From the NCBI GenBank assembly GCA_004151065.3, contig NWUY0300109969.1:17224-51500 (forward strand): a stretch of DNA of 34,277 nt, given 5' to 3'. Made by a program: the position numbers and the translations under genes. A model generated the notes under the pieces. It made no database searches, was not told where the DNA came from, and worked only from the letters and a program-made list of their open reading frames with translations. Source of the DNA: Larix sibirica (taxonomy: Eukaryota; Streptophyta; Pinopsida; Pinales; Pinaceae). Below, piece by piece: positions 10,796 through 21,490 of this stretch (position 1 is the first letter of the stretch; each line of letters starts with the position of its first letter).

Positions 10796-11859
10796 ACTGA
10801 AATATACCAATATTGTTAAATCTGGTTTTAGTAACATGTAGTTTGATAACTGATATTACATTTTAGGGATGTGAACCGTGCCTCAAAGTTCCTGACGAAG
10901 GTATAAACATTGCATAATGGGAAGGTAGGTGAATTGTATTAAATGAAAGATTGAGTGAGAAATGATGCCCTTCTTGAGCAAATTTATTCTTTGTACTTGT
11001 AAAGAGAATTAGAAGGTAGGTGAATTATATTAAATGAAAGATTAGGTGAGAAATGATGCCCTTCTTGGACAATTTTATTCTTTGTACTTGTAAAGAGAAT
11101 TAGTTTCGTTGTTGATGATATTTGTCTGGTTATTTTCCTAGTATCTGCGTTTCACTGTTCAGAATTAGTTTTAATGCATCTTCTAATTTTTATTTGTTGG
11201 GTTATTTTCAGGAGAATTAGTTCCGTTGTGATATTTGTCTGGGTTATTTTCCTAGTATCTGTGTTCACTGTTTAGAATTAGTTTAATGCATCTTCTTATT
11301 ATTTTCCTCGTATCCTAGAATCTCTGTTCAGAATTAGTTTAATGCATCTTCTCATTGTTATTTGTTGCCTCTATTTTATTACATGCTCTGTTGCCATAGT
11401 TACCAAGACCAAATCTAGGGAAACTGTTATTTATGTGTTGAAATTGAGGCATTCAAATGAGAAAAAAAGTCCATTAATTGTCTGTGTGCAAGTCTGGTGT
11501 GGTCGCTAGTGTCAAGTATGTAGTGGAAATCGTGGAATATGAGGCGTGATATACATGATTAACAGCATTGGAAATTGTGAAAACGTGGAATCTTGCAACC
11601 CAGAGGGAAAAACAGATTATTAACGATCTCAGCCCCCTTGTCCAAATTAGATGATAAGGAAAACAGATTAAAGTGGTATTAAACGATCTTGGATTTAATA
11701 TCTCAGCGCCTCGGTCATATTACTGCTGCCCGCTGACTTACTGAACCAAATAATTTGGCTGCACCGTATTGTAGCCGAATTTTCGAAACTCCTGGCTCAC
11801 TTTAGCCGAATTCGGTAACTATGTTGTTTGCATCTCTCTGTGTTTTCTGTTTTACAACA
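10796..11859 (+). repeat. 3' LTR, enlarged by duplications and an insertion
   Basis: Homologous to the 352-bp 5' LTR but about three times longer. It contains a 91-bp tandem duplication (10921-11011 and 11012-11102), about three diverged copies of a block with 'attttcctagtatctg' and 'agaattagttttaatgcat' (starting near 11120, 11228 and 11300), and a 429-bp TIR insertion (11395-11823). Confidence 0.6.
11395..11823. mobile_element. Small TIR element inserted in the 3' LTR
   Basis: 429 bp bounded by the perfect inverted 10-mers 'catagttacc' (11395-11404) and 'ggtaactatg' (11814-11823). It is absent from the 5' LTR, where the equivalent flanks 'ttctttgttg' and 'atacatctttgtg' adjoin. A palindrome 'ccgaattcgg' at 11806-11815 and repeated 'tagccgaatt' lie near the right end. 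Flanks read '(c)tgttgc' and 'tgtttgc', a possible but imperfect duplication. No transposase is present. Confidence 0.5.
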
Positions 11860-12363
11860 CAGTTTCCCTCCCTCATTCATATCCTATTAACATTTCAAGT
11901 GTTCCATTACTATCACGTGTTATAGGACCTCATGCGTCTTTCCAAAACGATTTCCTTTATGATCTTGTTTCACCCTTGATTGACATTGAAATTGATATTT
12001 GGAAAAAAATGCCCTTTCTCAAAAGTCTATACATATTCAATTTTATTGTTTCTTTCTTTCTGAGCGTTTTCCAGACAAAAACACACAATATGCTGACATT
12101 AGAAAATAAGCATGATTTTTTCTTTCATGAACAGATACAGAAATCCGAAATGAGGGACCTAATGTCTCAATATTTCTTTTATAGTTTTTATGTGGGGTAG
12201 TCATATCGATTGAGAGAAATTGAGGAACGACAGGAGTATCTATGCCAGTCTATTCCTTGATGTTCTTGTTATCAATACCTATAAAGAAATTCAAAGTACA
12301 GACAATCATGCCATAAGAGGTCAAATCAATACTCGCCTCATGAATTGAAATTTGAATGAAGTA
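11860..12363. other. Spacer between Copia-like element and lipase gene
   Basis: No recognised gene. The side nearest 12363 is probably 3' untranslated or downstream sequence of the minus-strand lipase gene. I see no convincing polyadenylation signal within about 250 bases of its stop codon. Confidence 0.45.
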
Positions 12364-12396
12364 AACAGCCTCCTACATTGTATTGGGGAGGCTGTT
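12364..12396 (-). other. Perfect hairpin downstream of the lipase stop codon
   Basis: Arms 'aacagcctcc' (12364-12373) and 'ggaggctgtt' (12387-12396) are exact reverse complements, with a 13-base loop. It begins about 50 bases after the stop codon in the sense of the lipase gene, so it would fold in the 3' untranslated region. Function is unknown. Confidence 0.65.
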
Positions 12397-12444
12397 AAAA
12401 AATAACTTTTTATCTTCTTTGAAATACAAGATGACCAGATTTCA

Positions 12445-15400
12445 CTACTGTCTGTGATCAAATCTAGATAAGTGGCACACACAATTCTCCACATTACTGC
12501 ATATATGACCCAATCCCTCATCGACAGAAGGAACAGCACTAATTGCTCTTGACATCTGCTTTCGACATCTTTGAAAAATGCTATCGTACAATATATCGAA
12601 CTGTACCCCTGCTCTTTCTCGGTTGATAATGAAAAGAATGTGATCAGCTTCCACAATTGTATAGTACCTGTCAATTTCACAAATTAGAAATCTCCTAAAC
12701 AGATCATTCTCAAAGCTTGACACAAGTTATTTATTTGTCTTACCAAACACCTGGTTGCAACGTATGACCATCCTTAAATTCTAGACTTAGCCAGCAGTGG
12801 GGATGGGGCTGAGGAAAGCGGGGATAAAGCATTGAGGTTGTGTTTAATGCTCCGTCATTGTCTCGCCAATCCTCATCACTGGTAAGAAATCCATGGTTAA
12901 TAGATGTAACATCATAACCGATTTGCACAAGCAAAGCAGAAAAGAAATCTATCTGTTCAATTAATCACTCACTTGTAACCTTTGTAAGGAAGTGGTACAT
13001 TGTTAGGATAACACCACTGGCTCATCTGCAGTGTCCTAATAAATAGAAGAGGATGAATTCCAAACAGACTTGAAGGTACGGTGACTCCAAACAATTTTCG
13101 TGTCTTTCTCGTAGCATAGCTGTTTCAAGCAAAAGCGGTTTGAAAAATCAATATTTAAAGAATCTTAAAATTCAGACTTCAGCCACCACTTAAACGTATG
13201 ATATGCACTCTATATAAAATTATAATTGCTTCCAAATTAAGAATAGGCAGACTTAAATATAACCAGTAGCATAGGCTTTAAACATCTCTATCTTCTTTTT
13301 ATGTATAGACTTATTTCTATCAAAAAGGGCTAAAATAACAGCAGTCCCCACCTGAAATAGTAGGTATTTGGGAAAGTCTGGAGTTTTGTATTGAGTTCCA
13401 CGGAGACCTGTAGGCTTAAATCTGGAAGAATCCAATCTTCTGAAGCAAAAGGTCCAACATTTCCTAGAAGACTATCTATAAGTCCAGAAATCCCGACCTT
13501 CCGCCAAGTCATATTAAAGTGATCAAACCCAAAGTTATAGTAATTTTTCAGCCAAGCAATATCCAACCAATCATAGATAATAACTCCCACACGACACAGC
13601 TGTAACAGACAGATGGGCTTGATTGTCTTTCCGTCTTCTGGCCTACAATGCCCAAAAAGAGGATATTTAGGCACGGGTATTGAAATAGCCAGCATGCAAA
13701 CAATTTTGTCAGTAGAAACAAAGATACAGGTACAATAGCAATACATAGTTTCAGAGTCAAGAACTAAAACAAAAACAGGGATCCTCCAAAAAGAAATCAT
13801 AAGACAAACAAGCAAAACAATTTCTGGGAAACTTACTGCATTCCATCCAGGTAGACACGAGTTGTTCCATTGAGAGCACCAGATAAGGATGTAACACTCA
13901 GCACCCAACTTTCAGAACTGTTCTCATGCCCCTGGAATTTCTGCATAGAGATAATTCTAGCATCAGCAAAGAAAAACTTGTCAAGTTTTCTGCATACTAC
14001 CAATGGGATAACAATTTTAGGCTTTGATTAATAAGCACTTGTAATACCTTTTCAGCAAGCATTTGCTGCAGGACCCTGACCACTTGAACACCAGCAGAGT
14101 GCCCAACAAAGTGTAACGGATGATTCTCATCCCATTCAGGATAATGGCCTGTAAATTTTCATAACAAAGCAATGAATGCTTCTAGTTTCAGCAAAGATAT
14201 CGTGTGGAAGACCTTTCATAGTTAGAATAATGAACTCTTATATTCATTTACCTTGTTCGTAAGTCTTGCCAAAGCGGGCATGACCATACTGGGCACTGTG
14301 TTCTTCTCCATAATCTATTGTTCCACCTTTTATGTAGTAGAAAAGCTCCCGAGCTCTGCAATAATGGAACCATTCAAAGTTGCAAGTTAGTGCCAATAGT
14401 AATAATTTATATGGTTCTATCACACCACAGATACTTATGAAGTTCAGATGCCACATGCACAAATTGAAGATAAAATGAAAACTAAGTGTCATCCATTAAA
14501 CCAAACCTGAAAATTTGAATATCAACTTGACTGTGCCCAAATTGAAATAAGAATGAACTTAAACTCAGGCCACATGCAATAAATTGAACATGAGTTTAAT
14601 GCTGAGTCCAAATGCAGGACTGGCTTAGGACAGAACCTAGTGACCACTTTGCAAAATAATAGGAATGTTGCAGCAGCTTACATAATTCTCTTCTGGCAAA
14701 TTAGTGCATAGTACCTTATGGAAATTCAGAATGCATATAGGACATTTAAAAAGGAAAAAAGGGAGAGCAAAAGAAGATTTCTCAGACTTACTCTAGAAAG
14801 AGTTACAAACAAGACCAAAAGATTCTGACAAATCAATAAAATTGGATTTGAACTCATCTGAATTATGTATTGGTGGCAGAAAACATAACACAGAACTCAA
14901 ACCACCAAGCAGAAAACCGAACAACAACTCAAAACAGAACTGAAATGCATTAAACAAGCCTCACAGATCATGGAATTTGGATCATAAATCAGTAAATTAC
15001 ACATCGACATGAAAGTTATCTTCGCAGCATAAAAAAAATGGATTCAACTTGATAAACATTCAATGACAAACATCCAATATAGAATCACTGGTGAAAAAAT
15101 GCATCAAGAGTCAAGACCAATATAGAATCACTAATAAAAAACAACAATGGGGCATCACAAAGTCCAAATCATACAATACAGAGTTCACTACATTAATGAA
15201 CTGTCACCCATACATGTATGGTCTGCTCTCTCTTCACAACATGCAAAGGCAGACTATTAGGGTTTTACCATTCGCCACCCATCCCCCTCTTTTGAGTGAC
15301 TTGGTTGGATCCTTTTGGGCAAGGTGATTGGATCCTTTTGGTCAAGCTCATTTGGAGATTGCCTCAAGTCAGAGGTACTTGTAAATAAAATCATATGAAG

Positions 15401-17274
15401 ATAGACAGTTATAATCGAAAATTCATAAGCAGACGATCTAATCTCCCAAGCCACTGTCTTCACAACATGCAAAGGCAGACTACCTGGCTTTTAGTATTCA
15501 CCCCTCTTCTCCTTCTTTTGGGCAACTTTGTTGGATCCTTTTGGACAAGTTGATTTGGACAGTGTCTAGAGTCACAGGGATCTGTAAATAAAATCATAAG
15601 CAGAGCAGCAGTGATATTTGAAAATTCATAAGCAGCCAATCTAGATCTCCCAAGTTACTCTCTCTTCATGATATGCAAAGGCAGACTATTTGGGTTTTAC
15701 CATACATTCCACTCTTTTCGGCAACTTGATTGGATTGGTTTGGGCAAGATGATTCGGAGAGTGCCCCGAACCCCGGGACCTGTAAGTAAAATTGTAAGCA
15801 GATGGGCAGAGAAAATTGAAAATTCATAAGCAACCAATCTGGATTTCCCAAACCATGGTCTGGTGTGCAAAGGTGGACTAATCGACTTTTATCGTTCATC
15901 AACACCACAACCAAGAAAGACCTGATCAACCCAGTATAGTCTTGATCAACCCAGCAAAACCCTGAGCAACTCTTATATAACAAAAACAAATAATGTGAAA
16001 ACATCTAAATAATGCAAAATAGTAAAATACAATTTTTTTTCTTGTTGCGGCCTGTGAGGTCAGATCTTGAATGGTGAATTTTTCAAGTATAAAGCATTGA
16101 AGGGTTAGTAGTCAATCCACTTATGTAAAAAAAGATTGATCTCCCCTTTCTAGCAACCTCCTTGGATCCTTTTGGAAAAGAGTGTCCCATGTAGCCAAGA
16201 CCACTGTGAGTGAAACAATGTGCCAATTGACCACGTATATTAAAACAATTCATGCATCACTCGTGCAGTCCATAAGCTTAGCCAACTCAAAATCAAAATA
16301 ATTAAACAACTCAAATGCATCACAACACACAGGCTTAAAACTAAAGCCCATGTGCACTCAAAACAACATAGACGGAGAACAGAATCCAGAATAAATAAGA
16401 TCAAGTTTCTTAAAAGTGAGCACAAAAGGCATCAAAATTTACAAGGGCGAATGAATCACATCAAGTTTCTTAAAAGTGAGCTCAGAAGGCATCAAACTTT
16501 ACAAGGGCGAATAACGAAAATGCAAATATTTTTAGGCATCCAGATCAATTAATTCAAGCCCCCCAAGTTGCGTTTGGATGTGAAAACAAAAACGTACCTA
16601 TCATAAACGCTTGTCAGAGAACCCAAATCAGGAACAAGCACACGATCATCCTTCTTTTCAGCCCCTGCCCAGTACGACATTCCACCCAGTTTCTGCAACC
16701 AACAATATCCATCAATAAGAAGCCCGAAGATAAAACCAGATAAGGTCCTAACGTCATTAAAAAAATAGGTCTATCCAGTAAGGTCTTGACTCCTCATGAA
16801 TCTTTTGAGAAAGGTGCTAAAAATAAAATCCATCGGGTAAAATACTAATCAAAAGGGTTATCTTTTGTCAGGCCAATCCTTCTAGATTAAGGTCCTAAAG
16901 GCCTTATTTGGTCCTGAAAGGCTTTCACTGGGTTGGTCTTAAACTTCACCTCATTGGGAATTGAGACTCACCCCTTTTCCAAAGCCAAAAATCCCATGAA
17001 CCAACACAATGGGAGCCACTTCATAGCCCCCAAAATAGGGTCCATTTCCTATATCTCTGCTCCCGTCAGAGGCCACAATATTCGGCTTACTGTAACTATC
17101 CGCCACCGTCTCCCATAGCCTCAGCCTCTTCGGGCGATGATTATTAAGAATTTCAACAATGTCAAAGACCACCGCAGAGCTGAATATATAAAGCCCATAA
17201 ACCAAATGAGTCACAGCGCTCGTCAATAGCTCTGCACAGCACAGACCTACAGACACTACTGCCCATAACCGCAT
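12445..17274 (-). CDS. Alpha/beta-hydrolase, family I.5-type lipase, nine exons
   Basis: Probable lipid-ester hydrolase (triacylglycerol lipase-like); the true substrate is unknown. Exons: 16972-17274, 16598-16692, 14252-14355, 14048-14148, 13837-13940, 13352-13642, 12973-13119, 12744-12878, 12445-12667. All eight introns are GT-AG, and the joined reading frame is 1503 bases, 500 residues plus stop, with no interruption. Residues 1-45 are hydrophobic, fitting a signal peptide or membrane anchor. An oxyanion-type HGIFGFG is at 93-99, GHSAG at 183-187 (Ser185), NDGALNT with likely catalytic Asp390, and DH with His436. By alignment from memory with Geobacillus L1 lipase, Asp132, His152, His158 and Asp276 match its zinc ligands. 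[11 protein letters not shown] and HARFGKTY are family hallmarks. Plant homologues are annotated as alpha/beta-hydrolases. The start is the only in-frame ATG after an upstream TGA. Neighbours on both sides are transposons. Confidence 0.9.
15225..15900. repeat. Intronic tandem array, unit about 190-226 bp
   Basis: Units start near 15235, 15461 and 15667 with a partial near 15860. Each begins 'atgcaaaggcagacta' (or close) and continues with 'ttggatccttttgg', 'tgtaa(a/g)taaaat' and 'aaaattcataagca'. A further fragment with 'ttggatccttttgg' lies at about 16150-16205. Units differ by many substitutions, so the array is not recent. Confidence 0.8.
16401..16515. repeat. 60-bp duplication in intron 2
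   Basis: Units 16401-16460 and 16461-16515 share 'tcaagtttcttaaaagtgag' and 'tttacaagggcga'. It lies about 100 bases from exon 2's donor site and does not touch the splice signals. Confidence 0.85.
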
Positions 17275-17308
17275 CTTCAGAAAATCAGGGGAAATGCCTT
17301 CCAGATAC

Positions 17309-17332
17309 TCAAACCCAGGATCTACAGTTCAT
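17309..17332 (-). promoter_or_regulatory. uORF, 7 codons, 34 bases before the lipase ATG
   Basis: ATG-AAC-TGT-AGA-TCC-TGG-GTT-TGA on the minus strand. It is one of several short upstream frames; whether it is transcribed depends on the unknown transcription start. Confidence 0.5.
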
Positions 17333-17393
17333 TCTTGGACACGAAACCGATATGCAGATGGCTAAAATTCATTTGGGTGTGGAGAAAATCCAT
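17322..17393 (-). promoter_or_regulatory. uORF, 23 codons, in the lipase leader
   Basis: Opens at the ATG with complement 17391-17393 and closes at TAG 17322-17324, with a second in-frame ATG at codon 8. It overlaps the 7-codon uORF in another frame. A third, 4-codon uORF lies at 17432-17446. Together they could reduce translation of the lipase if the mRNA starts upstream of 17446. Confidence 0.45.
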
Positions 17394-17622
17394 TTGGGTG
17401 CCTAGAAATGCAATCGGGTGCCGGATTGCTTCTAGACTGCATTCATTGCTATCGTAACAAGTCGGAGTAATAGATCAGATGTCGGGATCGATACTGTGAC
17501 CTATGGGGCTGTGTGGAAGTTTCCTGTAATGATTTTCCGAGGTTTCGAGGAGAATTGAGATCTCCTCTCACCTGGGTTTCGAAAACGAGTGAATGTATTC
17601 AGCCTCATTCGTAGGATCACAA

Positions 17623-17630
17623 TACTTATA
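17623..17630 (-). promoter_or_regulatory. Candidate TATA element of the lipase gene
   Basis: Minus-strand TATAAGTA in an AT-rich stretch, about 350 bases before the start codon. If real, transcription would start near 17595 and the leader would contain all three uORFs. The match is weak and position is the only other support. Confidence 0.3.
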
Positions 17631-17639
17631 AGTTTTCAA

Positions 17640-18340
17640 ATTTTTTATTTAATTATTATATCTGTAAAATATTGATTCACACAAATGATTATGAGATAAT
17701 TTGATAAGATTAGAAAGAATTGGATAAGTTTGAAACATGAATACCAGATGAGATACAGATGAAATAGGGTTTCTTCCGTGACAAAAGTTAGTTGAACAAA
17801 CAAGAACGGCGTGTGTAATGAAAACCACGTAATCTTACAAACAATAAACATGCATTATATGTAGTTGAATATATATATATTTTGTTGAAAGTGGGTGGTA
17901 ATTATTTGAGAGTTTAGGAGCCATCCAACTATCTAGGCCAATGCCACCAAGTCCATGTGGATATAAGTAGGTAGTTGAGGATGGTATGTCATCTTGCGAA
18001 ATTGTTTGGAAGAAATGACATGGTTCACTCAAATCAAGGCCACATGGCATGTTCTCATTAATTGCCATGATGTTACTTTTTCACTTAGATGTAGTCTTGC
18101 TTGCATAAGGGAGTTTTGTAATAGGTGAAATAATTTCAAGATATATAGAATAGGTGTCATGTTGTGGTGGTCATGTTGTCAATTTTGAGTTTGATAGGGG
18201 GTGTGGAGATGAAGGTGAAGGTTTGTATTTATGTGTGATAGGTATATTTGTGTAAAGAATGTATTTTTGGATCCATTTTTATTTTATAAGAATGTGTAGT
18301 TTTATTTCTTCATTATTTGTTTAAGAAAATGAAGGTTGAT
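17640..18340. other. Intergenic region upstream of the lipase gene
   Basis: AT-rich sequence without a recognised gene. A minus-strand frame at 17835-18068 reads as a plausible short peptide but resembles no family known to me and has no homologous partner in the window. Confidence 0.45.
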
Positions 18341-19560
18341 GAGGTGAACACCATAAATGCATTTTTCATCTCATTTTCATAAAGTTAGGATAGGAGTCCA
18401 CTTTATATGAACTAACACTTTCAATTCCCTACCATCACTCATAAAATTGGGGATTGAGTAGGTAAACGCTACAAACACATTTCCTACTCTCTATTTATGA
18501 AAGTAAAGTGACCTTAAAAGAATGCACACCTTCACTCCCCCCAACTCACTCATGAGAGTGGGGGTTGAGGAGGTGAATACTACAAAAGCATTTAACAAGT
18601 GGGGGTTATGTAATGCATGAGAATGGGGGGTGGAATACATTTATTACATGCATCTGTACACCTTCATTCACTCACCACTCACCCATAACACCAGGTCTAG
18701 GGTTGCGGAGGTGAACATTGAAAATGCATACATTCACCCCATCACCCATCATTGAGGGTTGGGCTTGAGAATGTGAACACCACAATTACAACTTGACGCT
18801 CACTCCCTATTCATGAGGGTGGGAGTTGAGGAGGTGAGTATCGCAATTATACCGTGACCCCCACCCCTTGCCCATGAGGTTTAGTGTTAAGAGGTGAACA
18901 TCACAATTATACCTTGATCCCCCACCCCCTACTTATGAGAGCATTGATTGTATAAGTAAATGCCACAAATGCACACCTTCGACACAACAAATGCAGGTTC
19001 ACCCCCGAACTCATGAGGTTTGGGGTGTGTCCAGTGAAGGTGTACATTTATGACCCTTGTTGGGGTGGGGAAGTGAAGGTGTACATTTGTTACAAATGCA
19101 CACTACGACACCCCCACCCTCACTCTCATGATCTCTTGGGGTGGTGATGGTGAAGGTGTGCATTTGTGCTTCACCCTCAAGCTCATGAGGGTGACATCAG
19201 GGGGTTAAAGTGTGCATTTGTGTACAAGGATGGGGATTGGGTAGGGGGGCAAATGTGTGCATTCGTGTACCCACTTTCCCTTCAAGGGAGGTGAAGGTAT
19301 GCATTTGTATCGTGGGTTGGGGAGTAAAGGTGTGAGGAGAACACATTTTCACTTTAGGGGGTGGATTGCTAGGGTTGAAGGTGTGTATTTGTGCTTCACT
19401 CTTGGGTTCACGAGGGTGGTGTTGGGGGATGACGTTGTGCATTTGCATGTTGACCCGCCCTCTTAAGGGTGAAGGCGTGCATTTGTGTACACAAATATAC
19501 GCTTTCACCATTCAAATAAATAGGTGTGTACACAAATGTGCCTATGCACAAATTCACATA
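18341..19560. repeat. GT/CA-rich minisatellite, segment A
   Basis: Loose tandem array with a period near 60 bp in its middle (units near 18726, 18785, 18846 and 18906). Typical pieces are 'aattataccttgaccccc', 'cccatgag', 'gttgaggaggtgaa' and 'caccacaa'. Toward the right it changes to 'gaaggtgtgcatttgtg' and its complement 'cacaaatgcacac', forming short palindromes such as 19079-19103. Strong strand asymmetry of G- and C-rich blocks gives long but meaningless open frames on both strands. A related array in the same order is at 27839-28990. Confidence 0.8.
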
Positions 19561-20828
19561 TATCTTGCAATAACAAATACATACACAAGCACACTTTTAT
19601 ACTCATTACTTAAAAATAAAACTTTTATACTCATTACCTAAAAATAAAATAAAAACATATATATTTTTAAACTAATTTAACATTATACTTATAAAAAAAC
19701 ATATTTTTATAAGTAATTTCATCAACTTTATATTTTTTTATAAAACTACTTAGAAAATTTTATAAAAACATTAAAAGTAAATTAAAATAATCCAATGTTA
19801 TGGATACATCCCAATATGTTGAGAAGTTAAAGGATTAAAGTATTCCAACCCTTCTAAGGAATTTAGAATAAAATGAATTAAGTAGAATCCAATGTTATAA
19901 ATAAATCCCCAATAGGTTGAGAAGTTAAAGGAGAGCCATACAATGTATCCAACCTTCCTAGGGAAGTACAAGAAAAAACATGTTGAGAAATAAATTTATA
20001 TTAAAATGTTGTGTAAGAGAATATTATAGGGAATTAAAAAAAAACATTTTAAGAATCAATTTAGATTAGTATGTTGTATGAGAGAATAAAATTATATATA
20101 AATATAGATTAGTAAAGATTTATATTTTATTTAAAGATATTTAAAATTATAAAAATAATAATTATTTTCAAATTTTATATTGAATGTATATGTCTTCCAT
20201 TTTTATTTTACAAATTAAAAACCAACTTTTTTAATTTAAAATGAAAAATGCACTCTTTGTTTAGTATTAACAAAGGAACATTCTCAATAACACAAAATTT
20301 TCTTCTTTATATCACTTTCCCTTTACCGTTTTCTTTTAATTTCCCTTTACCGTTTTCTTTTAATTCTGAGTGGTGCCTCTCTACTTTTAAAAATAAAATA
20401 AAAAACTTTTTTCCACGTATTCAGATTTATAAATTTCATTAAGTTTCCCTTTCTTAAATCCATCTTAGAAGATATATCGCATCGCTTTAAGGATTCTAAT
20501 GTTTTAGATTGTTTGTTATATAATCATTCAATCTAATTGATGATTTAATATAATTCTTTTTAATATATTTAATTTTGATGTTTTTCTTTTAATAGATTTA
20601 AATAATTAAGTTGTCATTTCTTGTATTTTTTAATTTCATATATTTAATTTGATGTTCTTATCATTTTTATTAAATTTAAATAATTATTTTGTCATGTTTA
20701 ATTTTATATCATTCATTAATTTTATGCGATTTGAAATAATTATTTGTCATTTAAAAAATAATTTTTTATTATAATTATCATATCATAGTTTTTATATGGT
20801 TTTGGTTTTATAACAATATAAAAATTTT
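19561..20828. other. AT-rich tract of segment A with small tandem repeats
   Basis: Non-coding. It contains a 28-bp duplication (19593-19620 and 19621-19648), a diverged 97-bp duplication (cores 'tccaatgttat' at 19791 and 19888, both with 'gttgagaagttaaagga'), and a perfect 24-bp duplication (20317-20340 and 20341-20364). From about 20400 it is homologous to 29260-29600 ('cctttcttaaatccatct', 'tcattcaatc', 'ttattataattatcat'). Confidence 0.7.
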
Positions 20829-20863
20829 AATGGATATTTTGGGTTGAGCAATGTTGTGATAAG

Positions 20864-20879
20864 ATTATGTTAAAAAGTA
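20864..20879. repeat. Left 16-bp target-site duplication of the 5-kb LINE
   Basis: 'attatgttaaaaagta' is identical to 25924-25939. The two copies bracket a LINE that ends in an A-run, the hallmark of target-primed insertion. Confidence 0.85.
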
Positions 20880-21490
20880 TTTCTAGATTGGGGTTATTCG
20901 CTAAAGGGTTTTGAAGGTCCTTTAGGCTCGAAGTTAATATTGATTCTAGATGAGTCTTGCGATGTGAGTACTCATGAGATTCTGGATGTTGGGGATGGAG
21001 GTTTGTCTTTATCTGGGTAACCTTTTCCTTGCTTGTCCTCTGGAGTTAATATTTACGAGCTCCCTTTTTCTTCGGAATTAATGGGTAAAAGTAAGTTGAA
21101 GTCTCCTCCCTGTGATCCGTCTCCAAATTTTTCTCCATGGGATTCTATTCCGAATCCTAATCAAATAAAGGATTCTTTGACTCGCTTTTATAAATAGGTG
21201 TTACAAAAAATCCCTATCCAGTCCTATTAGGCTAATAATCCTAGAAACACTGAAGAATCAATAGGACTCCTAACCCTTACCCTAATGTTACAATGAGGAG
21301 AAAACTTGATGGTAAGGGTAAAAAGTTGAAGGATGGAGCGGTGTTAGGTGGACTTGCTAAGTCTCTGGTGCCATCATTGCATCATAGTTCTGATTCCAAA
21401 ATTGATTGTTCTGTGGATATGGATAATTTTCCTTTGAACGAATCTGGGGCCCTTAGAGCAGATTTGCCCTTGGTTTTTGGTTCCCCATGA
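20880..21490 (+). pseudogene. LINE ORF1 C-terminal remnant
   Basis: Upstream of ORF2, with broken frames rich in Ser, Pro and Lys (for example SKFFSMGFYSES-like and PNPNQIKDSLTRFYK). The last open piece, 21293-21490, ends ALRADLPLVFGSP and overlaps the ORF2 start by four bases (the ATG of ORF2 sits inside its stop, ATGA). The overlap suggests termination-reinitiation in the living ancestor. Neither the RNA-binding domain nor the zinc knuckle is present, consistent with 5' truncation. Confidence 0.5.

Larger units (their letters stand above)
9910..11859 (+). mobile_element. Copia-like non-autonomous LTR element
   Basis: Two related long terminal repeats (9910-10261 and about 10796-11859) flank only about 530 bp of internal sequence. 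The left LTR starts TGTTG and ends CAACA, and the right one ends with the same 'gtgttttctgttttacaaca'. A PBS-like site follows the left LTR directly and a polypurine tract precedes the right LTR. The interior has no gag or pol, so this is a deletion derivative or TRIM/LARD-type element needing help from a relative. The flanking pentamers are GAATT and CAGTT, not a clean duplication. The LTRs are clearly diverged, implying an old insertion. Confidence 0.6.
14356..16597 (-). other. Intron 2 of the lipase gene (2242 bp)
   Basis: Much the longest intron of the gene, with a GTACGT donor and a TTGCAG acceptor. It carries the satellite-like array at 15225-15900 and a 60-bp duplication near 16401. 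The remaining introns are 76-279 bases. No gene nested inside it is recognised. Confidence 0.85.

Noticed and set aside
12740-12934. 64-residue open frame running upstream of lipase exon 8
   Set aside because: Its first 19 residues are intron 7. Splicing AA|GTGAGT at 12972 to CCAG|TGATGAGG at 12878 gives the family sequence [12 protein letters not shown]; a splice to the nearer AG would leave a 20-base intron and a stop.
13330-13908. 192-residue minus-strand open frame as a separate protein
   Set aside because: It is lipase exon 6 plus introns 5 and 6 read through; only 13352-13642 matches the family.
17835-18068. 77-residue minus-strand frame upstream of the lipase gene
   Set aside because: No family resemblance, no splice or promoter support, and no second copy in the window.
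19197-19511. Histidine/threonine-rich open frames in the minisatellites
   Set aside because: Open frames occur on both strands and several frames because the short repeats lack stops; there is no family resemblance or start context.
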